Source of the DNA: Oscillospiraceae bacterium | GTDB taxonomy: Bacteria; Bacillota; Clostridia; Oscillospirales; Ruminococcaceae | DNA length: 64,000 nucleotides | Assembly: GCA_017828975.1 (NCBI GenBank) | Contig: JAGAJN010000011.1 | Span: forward strand, 41,601 to 105,600 | Direction of reading: 5' to 3' | In this document: positions 29,831 through 39,303 of the stretch, piece after piece | How the letters are laid out: each line of letters opens with the position of its first letter | Position numbering within the stretch: position 1 is the stretch's first letter | Made by a program: the position numbers and the translations under genes | Notes under the pieces: model-generated | The model's database searches: none | What the model was told of the DNA's origin: nothing | Seen by the model: the letters and a program-made list of their open reading frames with translations, nothing else

Positions 29831-30823
29831 TCAAGAGAAAATAAGCTCGTCCTCCTCGTCCTCGGCAAGCAGAAGTCCCTTTGCAAAATCCTCATATTCC
29901 TCCGCCGCATATTCGGGGAGAATTACCCTTGCGCCGCCGCCCAAGGACGCTATCAAGCCGAAAAATTCACGGTTCAGAGCGGTTTTCACGGAGATAAGAT
30001 AGTTTTCCCCGTCGGGAGATACAACGCTCATATCCTTTCCAAAAATATCATACAGCCTTGCGGGAGCATCTGCACCGCATTCGACTGTGACCGTTTCGGG
30101 ATCATCCGAGTAAAGCGGGTCAATTTTCGCCGCAAATTCCGCAGGATTGTACTTTCTTTTAACGGACGGCTCTTTCTCGGCAACAAGCTCTGTCACCCTG
30201 TCAGCACGGAACAGCCTGTCCTCCCCGTCCATATCGGCAGCAATGTAGTAAATTCCCCCCGAACGTATCACGCCCAGCGGCGAAACGGTGAACAGCCTGC
30301 CATTTTCCGCAAGAACAATATCCGTTCCCGTAATGTAGGAGATATAACGGAAGCTGAGCTTCACGCCCGCAGCCACAGCCGCCTGCGCAGCGTTCACACA
30401 GCCCATAACATCGCCGTCGGACGCCTTCATTCTGTCCGCAACGAACACATTTCTTTTCAGCTCGGAAACGGTGTAAATGCTCGCCAGAGTTTCCAGCTTT
30501 CCGCACATTTCCGCAGATTTTTTCGCCGAAATAAGCCGTGAGGACGCAATAAGTTCAGCCAACAGCTTTAAATCGTCAGCGGAGAATACATTTTCCGCCA
30601 GATAATACCGCCCCCGCCCTTTAAGGCGAATGTCCATGCCCATAGCCCTGAGAGCGTCAATGTCGTCGTAAAGTGCCTTTCTTTCGGCGGTGATGCCCAG
30701 CTTGTCAAGCTCGTTCATTATATCGCTCAGACCGATAGTGTGGGTGCTGTCGGTGCGTTCCTTAAAAAGCCGCTCAAGAAACAGCAGTTTGGTCTTGCCC
30801 CCCTTGGATTTCGCCATTTTCAT
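29831..30823 (-). CDS. WYL-domain HTH transcriptional regulator (YafY-type)
   Basis: 330 residues. An N-terminal helix-turn-helix (about 10-65; IGLSDIMNELDKLGITAERKALYDDIDAL) precedes a WYL-like domain (about 140-230; LSFRYISYI ... VSPLGVIRSGGIYYIAADM) and a C-terminal WCX extension. The WYL triad itself reads YYI. Such regulators often sense ligands or nucleic acids. Its ATG (30823) lies 50 bases inside the end of capA, after AAAGGAT, so the two are translationally coupled. Confidence 0.85.
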   Translation of the reverse strand: MKMAKSKGGKTKLLFLERLFKERTDSTHTIGLSDIMNELDKLGITAERKALYDDIDALRAMGMDIRLKGRGRYYLAENVFSADDLKLLAELIASSRLISAKKSAEMCGKLETLASIYTVSELKRNVFVADRMKASDGDVMGCVNAAQAAVAAGVKLSFRYISYITGTDIVLAENGRLFTVSPLGVIRSGGIYYIAADMDGEDRLFRADRVTELVAEKEPSVKRKYNPAEFAAKIDPLYSDDPETVTVECGADAPARLYDIFGKDMSVVSPDGENYLISVKTALNREFFGLIASLGGGARVILPEYAAEEYEDFAKGLLLAEDEEDELIFS

Positions 30824-32045
30824 CTATCCTTTCAGCATTAAGATATTCCGCATTGATATTTTTTTCGAGAACCGCAAATATGTAGTCATAACTGAATTTC
30901 GAGAAATTTCTGACACCGTTTGACGCCGCCATTTCGGGAGTATATTCCGAAAGCTTATAAACACGGACATTCCCGTAATTTCCGTCATAATGGGTAATAA
31001 CGGGCGTCAGCCGAATGTTTGACGGCTCATAGGTCATATCGTCAAGCTTAACGGTAAGGTCAAAGGTAAGCACCCCGCCGATAAGGTTTTGTCCAACGCT
31101 CTGCGCCGAGATGAAATTTCCCAGAGAATACGCACAGACGGTCTTTCCGCCGTCCTCACGCTCAATAACTTCAATGTCCCGAAGCACGTGCGGGTGATTT
31201 CCGATAATGATGTCAGCCCCCGCATCAGCCAGTACTTTCGCCGTCTGACGCTGATAATCGCTGATAACATCGGAATTTTCAACGCCCCAATGGAGGGACA
31301 CAACGCAAAGGTCGGAAACCTCCTTTGCAGCCTTTATCTGACTGCAAATAAGCTCAACGTCCTCCGTCCTGCCGATAACAAGCGGCGAATCTGCGGGCAG
31401 AGAAAGCCCGTTCAGCGACTCGGTGTAGGACAGGAAGGAGAACACAACGCCTTCCCTTTCAAGCGTCCTGATACGGCTTTCGTCCTCCTTGTCACGGTAT
31501 GCGCCCGCCACAACAGCCTGCGGACGGGCGTCCCAGTAGTCAAGACAGGCGGACAGTCCCTTCGTACCCTTGTCCAGCGTATGATTATTGGCAATGGTGA
31601 ACACATCAAAGCCCATATCCAGCATATAATCCCCCAGTTCGGGCGGGGAATTGAAGCAAGGGTAGGTTGACGGCTCGTAAATCCCGTTGCAGATAAGCGT
31701 TTCCTGATTTATGACCGCAATATCCGCAGGTTCAATCATATCCCGGACATTTTTATACGCATAATCAAAGTCGTATCCCGTTTCTCCCTTTTCGGCAGCA
31801 CGGTTCGCCGCCTGCTTGTAAAGGCTGGAATGGATAAGATTGTCCCCCACCGCAAGAAAGGAAATTTCCGCATATTCGGGCTCGGGGGGCAGCGTTTCCG
31901 TCGTGGTGACGGTAGTCGGCTCTGTTTCGGAAACTGTCGTTGTTTCGGGCATTGGCAGATCGGCGGAAACGGGAGTGTCCTCTATTTTCCGACAGCCCGA
32001 CAAAAGCAGAACGGCAGCTGTCAGGGCAGCAAATTTTTTCATCAT
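30774..32045 (-). CDS. CapA-family lipoprotein, poly-gamma-glutamate synthesis-type phosphoesterase
   Basis: 423 residues. A lipoprotein signal (MMKKFAALTAAVLLLSGC) precedes a Thr/Pro/Glu-rich linker and a CapA domain starting AEISFLAVGDNLIH, with NQETLICNG, ANNHTLDKG, SLHWGVE and NHPHVL, the metal-binding residues of this calcineurin-like group. Lone CapA proteins are common in Clostridia, and their cell-wall role is not established. It overlaps the rsmA stop by ATGATG. Confidence 0.9.
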   Translation of the reverse strand: MMKKFAALTAAVLLLSGCRKIEDTPVSADLPMPETTTVSETEPTTVTTTETLPPEPEYAEISFLAVGDNLIHSSLYKQAANRAAEKGETGYDFDYAYKNVRDMIEPADIAVINQETLICNGIYEPSTYPCFNSPPELGDYMLDMGFDVFTIANNHTLDKGTKGLSACLDYWDARPQAVVAGAYRDKEDESRIRTLEREGVVFSFLSYTESLNGLSLPADSPLVIGRTEDVELICSQIKAAKEVSDLCVVSLHWGVENSDVISDYQRQTAKVLADAGADIIIGNHPHVLRDIEVIEREDGGKTVCAYSLGNFISAQSVGQNLIGGVLTFDLTVKLDDMTYEPSNIRLTPVITHYDGNYGNVRVYKLSEYTPEMAASNGVRNFSKFSYDYIFAVLEKNINAEYLNAERIDENGEIQGGQDQTAVS

Positions 32046-32899
32046 TTCAAAACTATCCTTTCGGCAACTGCGATAAGGTCCTCCATTTTAAGCTGTTCGG
32101 GGCGCACCGACGGGGAAAGTCCGCACTCCTCTATGACCGAAGTCACATAGGCTTTGTCCAAGGAAAGTGCCGAAGAAAGGGAGTTTGCCATAGTTTTCCG
32201 ACGCTGAGAGAACGCCCCTCTCACCACCTTGAAAAACTTCCTTTCGTCGGTTACCTCCCACGGTATCTCCTTTCGCACATTCAGCCTGATAACGCAGGAA
32301 TCCACGTTGGGCGGCGGCATAAAGCTGCCTCTTGACACGTTGAAAAGTATCTCAGGCTCTGAAAAATATCTCACGCAGACGGACACCGCCCCGACCTCTC
32401 TCGTCCCAAGCTCGGCGCACAAACGCTGCGCAGCCTCCTTCTGCACCATGACCGTCACCGACGTGATAGGCAGACGGCTTTCCAGCAGCATCATAATTAT
32501 GGGCGACGTGATGTAGTACGGCAGATTTGCGCAGACAGCCACCTCAAGTCCCCCGAAATCCTTCTGGATAAGGGCTTTTAGGTCAACGTTCATAACGTCC
32601 TCGTTGATGATGCGGACGTTGCTGTGCTCTGCCAGAGTTTCCCGTAAAATGGGGATAAGGCGTTCATCTATCTCGATAGCAGTCACCTTGTCCGCACGCT
32701 TTGCCAGCTCGTGAGTGAGAACGCCAACGCCCGTGCCAATTTCGATGACGCCGAAGCCTTCCTTTGCGTTTCCCAGCTCCGCAATTTTCGGGCAGACAGC
32801 GGGATTTACCAAAAAATTCTGTCCCAGCGTTTTGGAAAAGGAAAAGCCGTGGCGTTCAAAAAGCTCTTTTATTACACCGATATTCGTCAAATTTTCCAT
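32042..32899 (-). CDS. rsmA: 16S rRNA (A1518/A1519-N6)-dimethyltransferase
   Basis: 285 residues, also called KsgA. Conserved FSKTLGQNFLVNPAV, the SAM loop VIEIGTGVGVLTHEL, and the NLPYYITSPI catalytic motif are present. It dimethylates two adjacent adenosines in helix 45 during small-subunit assembly. Leads the rsmA-capA-WYL operon. Confidence 0.97.
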   Translation of the reverse strand: MENLTNIGVIKELFERHGFSFSKTLGQNFLVNPAVCPKIAELGNAKEGFGVIEIGTGVGVLTHELAKRADKVTAIEIDERLIPILRETLAEHSNVRIINEDVMNVDLKALIQKDFGGLEVAVCANLPYYITSPIIMMLLESRLPITSVTVMVQKEAAQRLCAELGTREVGAVSVCVRYFSEPEILFNVSRGSFMPPPNVDSCVIRLNVRKEIPWEVTDERKFFKVVRGAFSQRRKTMANSLSSALSLDKAYVTSVIEECGLSPSVRPEQLKMEDLIAVAERIVLK

Positions 32900-32912
32900 A
32901 TATTACCTCAAA

Positions 32913-33722
32913 TCAATGAATTATCATATCAAGCAGCGCCAATATCCCAAAGGCAAGGGGCTGATGTGCAAAGTAAATTATCAGACTATGCCTTCCCATA
33001 AAGCAGAGAAGTGGCACTCTTTTCATGCAAAAGGACGGCAGACTGTCCCGCTTTGCCTTTATGTACGCCGAAAGCGACGTCCCCGCCATAAAAATAAATC
33101 CGTAAGGTATCAGCGGAAAATAGTCCGCCGAACGGAAATTTGCGCTCATTATCCCCAGCGGATAGAGAAATTCGTATTTATACAGCCCCTCGGGAACCGA
33201 CATTTTCCACGTAAAAAACCGCACAAAGCCGTCATAAGGCATTGTCCTGAACATAAAAAACAGTATCAGCCAGAAAATGCACAGCACAGGGTGATTAATT
33301 TTTTCCGCAAGGGGCTTTATTAATCCGTACAGCAGCATTGACGTTCCGAGAAATGTCAGCACTCCGAAACGGATAAGCATATCGGGCATAAAAAGATACG
33401 TCCCGACAGTCAGCAGCTCTCCCAGCGCAAAAATGAACAGTCCCCTTTTCAGCACCGAGCGGGAAAATGCCGTGCAAATCCCCGAAACAAAGAAAAGCAT
33501 TCCCACCAGAAGAATATGCGTAAACCGCATAAAAAGGCTGCCGAGGTCAAAGATACCGCAGTCAATTTCGGGGAAAAATATTCTCTGAAGGTCGTACAAA
33601 ACGTGGTACATCACCACATAGAGTATGCCCGCCCCCCTGAGAGCGTCAAGAATTTCGATCCGCCGCTTTTTTTCTGACGGTTCGATCTGTTCCGTTTTTC
33701 GGACAGGCGCGGTAACTGCCAT
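32913..33722 (-). CDS. Membrane acyltransferase-like protein (DUF1624 / heparan-alpha-glucosaminide N-acetyltransferase-like)
   Basis: 269 residues with about seven membrane helices. The N-terminus EILDALRGAGILYVVMYHVLYD is the DUF1624 signature (R-G and His in the first helix), and the C-terminal FMGRHSLIIYFAHQPL is the matching end motif. The family probably transfers acetyl groups across the membrane; the acceptor is unknown. Ends 14 bases before rsmA in the same direction. Confidence 0.85.
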   Translation of the reverse strand: MAVTAPVRKTEQIEPSEKKRRIEILDALRGAGILYVVMYHVLYDLQRIFFPEIDCGIFDLGSLFMRFTHILLVGMLFFVSGICTAFSRSVLKRGLFIFALGELLTVGTYLFMPDMLIRFGVLTFLGTSMLLYGLIKPLAEKINHPVLCIFWLILFFMFRTMPYDGFVRFFTWKMSVPEGLYKYEFLYPLGIMSANFRSADYFPLIPYGFIFMAGTSLSAYIKAKRDSLPSFCMKRVPLLCFMGRHSLIIYFAHQPLAFGILALLDMIIH

Positions 33723-33782
33723 TGCTTCACCCCGATTCGGTCGTTTACTTTATTCTATCACATTTCGACGGATAATGCAAGC

Positions 33783-33814
33783 AAAAATCCGCACAAACCG
33801 AAGTTTATGCGGAC
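33783..33814 (-). terminator. Terminator after mgsA
   Basis: On the minus strand, an 11-bp stem TCCGCATAAAC / GTTTGTGCGGA with a TTCG tetraloop, followed by TTTTT. Confidence 0.9.
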
Positions 33815-33827
33815 AATAAAGCAATAT

Positions 33828-34229
33828 TCACCTTGGATTAACGATCTCACGCCAGTCAAGGTCGCCTCTTTCAAGGGCGTGGATAAGCGCCTCAGCCGTT
33901 GCGATATTGGTCGCCAGCGGAATGTTGTGTACATCGCAAAGACGAAGCAGATTCATCTCATTAGGCTCGTGGGGCTTGGGGTGCAGAGGATCCCTGAAAA
34001 AGATAAGCAGGTCGATCTCATTGCAGGAAATTCTTGCGCTTATCTGCTGATCTCCTCCCTGAGAGCCGCTGAGATAACGCTGTATGTTAAGCCCTGTTGC
34101 CTGAGCCACCTGTTTGCCCGTTGTCCCCGTAGCGCAGAGGTTATGACGGGATAAAATACCGCAGTATGCGATACAGAACTGTACAAGAAGCTCTTTTTTG
34201 GAATCGTGAGCTATAAGTGCTATGTTCAT
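33828..34229 (-). CDS. mgsA: Methylglyoxal synthase
   Basis: 133 residues. Converts dihydroxyacetone phosphate to methylglyoxal, a bypass when phosphate is low or sugar phosphate builds up. It shows [27 protein letters not shown] and the catalytic Asp region [17 protein letters not shown]. The start is at 34229 after AAAGGA. It lies downstream of minD; a min-mgsA neighbourhood is common in Clostridia. Confidence 0.96.
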   Translation of the reverse strand: MNIALIAHDSKKELLVQFCIAYCGILSRHNLCATGTTGKQVAQATGLNIQRYLSGSQGGDQQISARISCNEIDLLIFFRDPLHPKPHEPNEMNLLRLCDVHNIPLATNIATAEALIHALERGDLDWREIVNPR

Positions 34230-34311
34230 TTTAAACAGTCCTTTCATTAGTCGGATGTATGAAATATCATCAATAAGTAGTTGTAATAATCAATTTGCTG
34301 CGAATATCCGA

Positions 34312-35052
34312 TTATACTATTTTTACGGAAAGAGGAACGTCCTGTCCCTTGATACGTCTGGAAATAGCGTCAAACGCCTTAAATGCGGGGGAATTGGAGG
34401 GCAAAGGCTGTCCCTTAGCAGTGGCGACAACAACAGCATCATCATCAGGGATAACGCCGATAAGCTGAACGCCGACTGTATCGATGATCTCGTCCAGATC
34501 CTCAACAAGAGCCTCGTTAAACAGATCTCTGTTCACCTTATTGATGATAAGACGCTGCTTCTTGTTTCCTCTCTTGTAAAACTCATCGGACATGGTACGA
34601 GCATCACGCACGCAGATGGGGTCGGGCGTTGTGTTTATCAGAATAAGGTCTGACTGCTCAACAACATCGAATACGCTTGCGTTTGTACCCGCAGAAGTAT
34701 CAACGATTATGTATTCATAGTATTTTCTCATTTCGTTGCAGATATTTGAGATCTGTTCTGCATTAACCGTCGCAAACGGGTCCTCGGGAGCGCAGACAAT
34801 GCTCAGATTGCTGGCGATCTTGACCTGAGTGGTAGCTTTATATATATCGCACTCACCCTTAAGAACGTTTCCGAGGTCGTATTTTATGTCATTTTTTACA
34901 CCCAGCATAATATCAAGGCATCTCAGACCGAAGTCCAGCTCGATAATAAGCGTTCTGTTGTTCTGCTTGGCAAGGGCAAAGCCCAGCTCCGAGCAGATAG
35001 ACGACTTGCCTGTACCGCCTTTACCTGAGGTTACAGCAATTATCTTCGACAT
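34312..35052 (-). CDS. minD: MinD-type septum-site ATPase
   Basis: 246 residues. Deviant Walker A SGKGGTGKSS (two Lys), LIIELDFGLRCLDIMLG and VDTSAGTN identify the MinD/ParA group. It places the division septum together with MinC. ATG at 35052 follows AAAGGAG. The C-terminus stops at IKGQDVPLSVKIV and lacks the usual basic amphipathic membrane helix (KKKGFF...-like), so membrane binding may differ. No minC or minE is in the window. Promoter TTGACA-N16-TAAAAT on the minus strand (plus 35186-35213). Confidence 0.87.
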   Translation of the reverse strand: MSKIIAVTSGKGGTGKSSICSELGFALAKQNNRTLIIELDFGLRCLDIMLGVKNDIKYDLGNVLKGECDIYKATTQVKIASNLSIVCAPEDPFATVNAEQISNICNEMRKYYEYIIVDTSAGTNASVFDVVEQSDLILINTTPDPICVRDARTMSDEFYKRGNKKQRLIINKVNRDLFNEALVEDLDEIIDTVGVQLIGVIPDDDAVVVATAKGQPLPSNSPAFKAFDAISRRIKGQDVPLSVKIV

Positions 35053-35067
35053 ATGATCTCCTTTCAT

Positions 35068-35354
35068 CGCAAAACAGCACCGAAATGCGGCAAAATTCTA
35101 TCTTCTGTTTGTTGCAGCTATCGTTAATAGGCACTTCAAAAACCGATTTGCGATACAGCTATAAATATAAATACCGTTACTTAATATTTTACCACAAATT
35201 ACGAATTTGTCAAATCAATTTTCTATATAATGCACAAAATTGTAGGAATGAATGTGATTTATCCAACAATTTTGTTTATCTTGCACAATAGCTCATTAAA
35301 CCACATTTTCGGAGGAATTTAATAAAACGTTTACATTTCCGAAACAGCAAAACA
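35068..35354. other. Intergenic region between minD and feoA
   Basis: Contains the minD promoter (35186-35213). An inverted repeat ACAAAATTGT / ACAATTTTGT with a 22-base spacer lies at about 35233-35275, and a LacI-type word AAAACGTTTA at about 35325. No gene is seen. Confidence 0.5.
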
Positions 35355-35400
35355 AGGCGTCCCGCTCCGCCGAAAAAACGGAAACGAAACGCCTTATTTA
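35355..35400 (-). terminator. Terminator after feoA
   Basis: On the minus strand, the arms AAGGCGTTTCG and CGGGACGCCTT pair (with G-U pairs), followed by TTGTTTTG. Confidence 0.7.
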
Positions 35401-35637
35401 TCAGCATTTTCTGACTAGCACCCGTTCGCTGTCCTCCCGCCTGAGAGCAATGACCGCTCCCCTGATAAGGAATGCGGAAATGTCCCCCGCCGTACCCCGC
35501 AGAAAGCAGCTGACCGGCGTTCCCTTTATAAGACCAATGTCCTGAAGCCGCCTGCGAATTCCGCCGCTGTTCAGAAGCTCGGTAACAACGGCAGTTTCGC
35601 CCTCGGCAAGACCGCTGAGATGTGATGTATCATTCAT
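35401..35637 (-). CDS. Stand-alone FeoA-domain protein
   Basis: 78-residue SH3-like FeoA domain (SGLAEGETAVVTELLNSGGIRRRLQDIGLIKGTPV...GAVIALRREDSERVLV). In Feo systems it binds the ferrous iron transporter FeoB, but no feoB is adjacent, so it may act on a distant FeoB or have another role. ATG at 35637 follows AAAGGAG; the longer frame lacks a ribosome site. Confidence 0.9.
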   Translation of the reverse strand: MNDTSHLSGLAEGETAVVTELLNSGGIRRRLQDIGLIKGTPVSCFLRGTAGDISAFLIRGAVIALRREDSERVLVRKC

Positions 35638-35788
35638 AAGTATAGCTCCTTTGTTATATAGAAGTATCCACTTTATACTATGGCGCAGGGCGGATTTTGT
35701 CACAAACTATCAGCTTGTCATTTTGCCCGTTTGTCCCGCATATGATACTGTAAACGGGAAACCGAAACTTGAAAAGGAGCTGTTGCAA

Positions 35789-36403
35789 ATGACCTGCAAG
35801 CCGAAAGATAAAGTCAAGACCGCAGTTATGCTCATAATCCTGCTGATAGCGGCGGGTGTTGTCTGGATCTTTATGAGGGCGGACAAGGAAAACGACCTTG
35901 ACGAAGCCCTGACCATGAATTCCAACTCGGAACGTGTAATATTCCTCAACAAAGCGGGCTGGATAGTCGCCCCCGACCCCATCGAGCAGGAGAAGATAAC
36001 CATTCCCTCTGAGTTCAACGAAGCCTACAACGCCTACAACGAGATACAGCTTCAACAGGGCTTTGACCTGACCAAATCTGCGGGCGAGGAAGCGGAGATA
36101 TTTACATATTCCGTCCTGAACTACCCCGACTATCCCGAAAACATCACCGCAAACCTTATTTTCGTAAACGACCGACTTGTGGGTGCGGACATCACCCAGA
36201 CTATCGAAAACGGCTTCACGCTTCCCCTTCTCCAGGGAAATATCATCGACCTGACGGGCAAATTTGCGGGAACGTCAGCCGAAACGGAAACGGAAACCAC
36301 CGCTCCCGCCGAAGTCACCGAATCGGTAACAACCACCGTCCCCGAAGAAACAACATCTTCACCGCTTACGGAAACCGCTTCAAATGTATCCTCACACAGA
36401 TAA
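35789..36403 (+). CDS. DUF4830-domain membrane-anchored protein
   Basis: 204 residues: a short basic cytoplasmic end, one membrane helix (about 13-30, AVMLIILLIAAGVVWIFM), then an outer domain with FLNKAGWIVAPDPIEQEKITIPSEFNEAYNAYNEIQLQQGFDL, typical of DUF4830, and a low-complexity Thr/Glu/Ser-rich tail. ATG at 35789 follows AAAAGGAG. Function unknown. Confidence 0.85.
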   Translation: MTCKPKDKVKTAVMLIILLIAAGVVWIFMRADKENDLDEALTMNSNSERVIFLNKAGWIVAPDPIEQEKITIPSEFNEAYNAYNEIQLQQGFDLTKSAGEEAEIFTYSVLNYPDYPENITANLIFVNDRLVGADITQTIENGFTLPLLQGNIIDLTGKFAGTSAETETETTAPAEVTESVTTTVPEETTSSPLTETASNVSSHR

Positions 36404-36425
36404 TATCTCCCGAAAATGCAGAAAA

Positions 36426-36457
36426 TCCCCTCTCCGCCAAAACCGACGAAGAGGGGA
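36426..36457. terminator. Bidirectional terminator
   Basis: Stem TCCCCTCT / AGAGGGGA extended by further pairs, with TTTTC on the minus side (for glgP) and an AT-rich flank on the plus side. Confidence 0.85.
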
Positions 36458-36478
36458 CAATTGTTTTGCTTAAAAAGA

Positions 36479-38878
36479 TTACTTGGAAAGCTTCCAAATG
36501 TCGCGGGCATAATCCTCAACAGCTCTGTCAGCGGAGAATACGCCTGCGCCTGCGATATTTGCAAGGGACATCTTGTTCCACTTGCTCTTATCCTTGTAGC
36601 ACTCGGAAACGTACTGCTGAGCGGACTGATAAGCATCGAAATCAGCCAGAACCATGTAAGGATCCTTGTATCTGAGAGAGTTTGCGACCTCCTCAAATGT
36701 GCAGCCGTTGATGCCGTGGTACATCTTGTCAATAGCCTGACGGATAACCTCGTTGTTGTTGTAGTAATCCTCGGGACGGTAGCCCTGAGCCTGCTTAGCA
36801 AGCACCTGCTCGGAGGTCATACCGAAGGTGAAGATGTTCTCCTGACCAACCTGCTCCTTGATCTCAACGTTAGCGCCGTCGAGAGTACCGAGAGTAAGTG
36901 CGCCGTTGAGCATCAACTTCATGTTACCTGTACCTGAAGCCTCTGTACCTGCCAGAGAGATCTGCTCGGAAACCTCGGCAGCGGGCATAAGCAGCTCGGA
37001 AAGTGTAACTCTGTAATCCTCCAGGAAGAATACCTGAAGCTTCTTGTTGATAGCGGGGTTCTTTCTGATCTCCTCGCTGATAGCCCAGATCATCTTGATT
37101 ATCTGCTTAGCAAGGTAGTAACCGGGAGCGGCCTTTGCAGCGAAGATATATGTCTTGGGAACATAATCCGCATTGGGGTTAGCCAGCAGCTTATTGTACT
37201 CTGCAAGAATGTTGAGAGCATTCAGGTGCTGACGCTTATATTCGTGCAGACGCTTTACCTGAACATCGAAGATATTGTCCTTGTTCAGCTCTGCGCCGTA
37301 ATTCTTCTTAACATACTCTGCAAATCTGTCCTTGTTCTCGGACTTTATCTCAGCAAGACGCTTGAGAACGGACTCGTCGGAAGCAAATGCGGAGAATTTG
37401 GAAAGCTCTGCGGCATTTTTCTTGAAGCCGTCACCGATAGTTTCTTCAAGCAGCTTTGTCAGACCGGGGTTGGACTGGAGCAGCCATCTTCTGTATGCGA
37501 TACCGTTGGTAACGTTCTTGAACTTATAAGGAGTATCGTTGTACTCGTTGTTGAACACGCTCTGCTTGATGATCTCGGAATGAAGCTTGGAAACGCCGTT
37601 TACGTTGTGGCAGGCGCATACGCAGAGAAGTGCCATGTGAACCTGATTATTCTGGATAATGGACATTCTGGAAACCTTTCCGCTGTCGCCCAGTCTTTCA
37701 AACAGGTCTGCGCAGTAACGGTTGTTGATCTCAACGATGATGGAATATATACGGGGGCAGATCTGCTGAAGCAGGTTAACGTCCCACTTTTCCAGAGCCT
37801 CAGCCATAACGGTGTGGTTGGTGTAAGCAAAGGTGTTTGTGGTGATATGCCAAGCCTTGGACCAGGAGTAACCGCAGTCGTCCAGCAATATTCTCATCAG
37901 CTCGGGGATAGCAAGTGTGGGGTGTGTATCGTTGATGTGGATAGCAACCTTTTCGTGGAGATTGTCCAGAGTGCCGTAAACTCTCATATGACGCTCAACA
38001 ATGTCGCCCACGGAAGCAGCGCACATAAAGTACTGCTGTCTGAGTCTGAGGGACTTGCCTTCAAGGTGGTTATCGTTAGGATAGAGTACCTTGGAGATAG
38101 CCTGAGCGATATTGTTCTGACCGAGAGCCTTAGCGTAATCGCCCTGATTGAACATAGCCATATCAAAGCTGGGAGCCTTAGCTGTCCACAGTCTGAGAAC
38201 GGAAACGCCCTCGCTGCCGTAGCCCGAAACGTACATATCGTAAGGAACGGCGCAAACGGTGGAGTAGTTCTTGTAGGAAACGTGGTGATACTGCTGATCC
38301 CAGTATTCCTGCAGCTCGCCCTCGAAGTGAACGTCGATGGACTGGTCGGTCTTGGGAACAAGCCAAACCTCACCGCCGGGCAGCCAGTTATCGGGAAGCT
38401 CGGTCTGCCAGCCGTCCTCTATCTTCTGCTTGAAGATACCGTATTCATAAAGGATAGAATATCCCATTGCGGGATAGCCGTCGGAAGCCAGACCGTCCAG
38501 ATAGCAAGCGGCAAGACGTCCCAGACCGCCGTTTCCGAGGCCTGCGTCGGGCTCGTACTCGTAAATTCTGTTAAGGCTTACATTCCAATCCTTGAGAATG
38601 TCCTCAACCATCTCATTTATCTGAAGGTTAAAGAGGTTTGTCTTAAGGGAACGTCCCATAAGGAACTCCATAGACATATAGTAAACCTGCTTTTTGCCCT
38701 GAGAATTTACCTTGTTGGTGAACTTTCTGCGCTTTTTTCTCAGGTATTCTACAACGACCGAACAAAGAGCCTTGTAGATCTGGTTATCGGAGGCAACGTC
38801 GGGGGTAACGTTGAACTCCACCTGAAGCTTCTGTTTCAGAAGGCCTTCAAACTCGTCACGGGTAAGATTATCCATCAT
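36479..38878 (-). CDS. glgP: Glycogen/alpha-glucan phosphorylase
   Basis: Releases glucose-1-phosphate from glycogen using PLP. About 799 residues (GT35) with YYMSMEFLMGRSL, GLGNGGLGRLAACYLDGLAS, and the PLP-lysine segment EASGTGNMKLMLNGALTLGTLDGANVEI. An ATG at 38899 gives seven more residues; 38878 is favoured because AAAGGA lies about 12 bases before it, but the choice is uncertain. Monocistronic, and far from the glgBCDA operon that makes its substrate. Confidence 0.97.
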   Translation of the reverse strand: MMDNLTRDEFEGLLKQKLQVEFNVTPDVASDNQIYKALCSVVVEYLRKKRRKFTNKVNSQGKKQVYYMSMEFLMGRSLKTNLFNLQINEMVEDILKDWNVSLNRIYEYEPDAGLGNGGLGRLAACYLDGLASDGYPAMGYSILYEYGIFKQKIEDGWQTELPDNWLPGGEVWLVPKTDQSIDVHFEGELQEYWDQQYHHVSYKNYSTVCAVPYDMYVSGYGSEGVSVLRLWTAKAPSFDMAMFNQGDYAKALGQNNIAQAISKVLYPNDNHLEGKSLRLRQQYFMCAASVGDIVERHMRVYGTLDNLHEKVAIHINDTHPTLAIPELMRILLDDCGYSWSKAWHITTNTFAYTNHTVMAEALEKWDVNLLQQICPRIYSIIVEINNRYCADLFERLGDSGKVSRMSIIQNNQVHMALLCVCACHNVNGVSKLHSEIIKQSVFNNEYNDTPYKFKNVTNGIAYRRWLLQSNPGLTKLLEETIGDGFKKNAAELSKFSAFASDESVLKRLAEIKSENKDRFAEYVKKNYGAELNKDNIFDVQVKRLHEYKRQHLNALNILAEYNKLLANPNADYVPKTYIFAAKAAPGYYLAKQIIKMIWAISEEIRKNPAINKKLQVFFLEDYRVTLSELLMPAAEVSEQISLAGTEASGTGNMKLMLNGALTLGTLDGANVEIKEQVGQENIFTFGMTSEQVLAKQAQGYRPEDYYNNNEVIRQAIDKMYHGINGCTFEEVANSLRYKDPYMVLADFDAYQSAQQYVSECYKDKSKWNKMSLANIAGAGVFSADRAVEDYARDIWKLSK

Positions 38879-38938
38879 CGGGTTACTCAATCCTTTCATA
38901 TATCTCGAAATATGCAGCTATGGGCTGCCTTATGGTAT

Positions 38939-38967
38939 ATTATAGCGTATTTCACAGATTTTTTCAA
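38939..38967 (-). promoter_or_regulatory. Promoter of glgP
   Basis: Minus strand TTGAAA (plus 38962-38967), 17-base spacer, TATAAT (plus 38939-38944). A LacI/CcpA-like word AAAACGTTTA lies upstream near 39127. Confidence 0.85.
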
Positions 38968-39213
38968 TTGTTAGATTAAACAAATTCAAAAAAATTGTTT
39001 TTGCCCCACTGCCCCGACGAAGAAGGGCAGAAAGTGTAAAAAGCTCGATTTTACGGGATTTTTCGGCATTTAAACGCACTTTGTGTCCCCCTGTAACATA
39101 TTTGGACAGGCGGGTCATACTTAAGAAAACGTTTAAGTAAACGGGAACTTTATCCGTCATAATCTCAAAAAACCGAGGATTTTTGCAAACGCATATGTTG
39201 ATTTTGCACAAAA

Positions 39214-39248
39214 GCGGACTGTTTATGCAAAAAGCATAAACAGCCCGC
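39214..39248 (-). terminator. Terminator after the receiver gene
   Basis: Stem GCGGGCTGTTTATGC / GCATAAACAGTCCGC (one mismatch), loop TTTTT on the minus strand, followed by TTTTG. The remaining 38968-39213 shows no gene. Confidence 0.82.
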
Positions 39249-39303
39249 CGATTTTTGGTGATATTAACAACATCCGTCGAAAAAACGGCAAATTTAGGGG
39301 AAA

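Noticed and set aside
37226-38974. A 582-codon open frame on the plus strand across glgP
   Set aside because: It lies wholly antisense to a clear glycogen phosphorylase, has no ribosome site and no recognisable domain; long antisense frames follow from the codon use of this genome.
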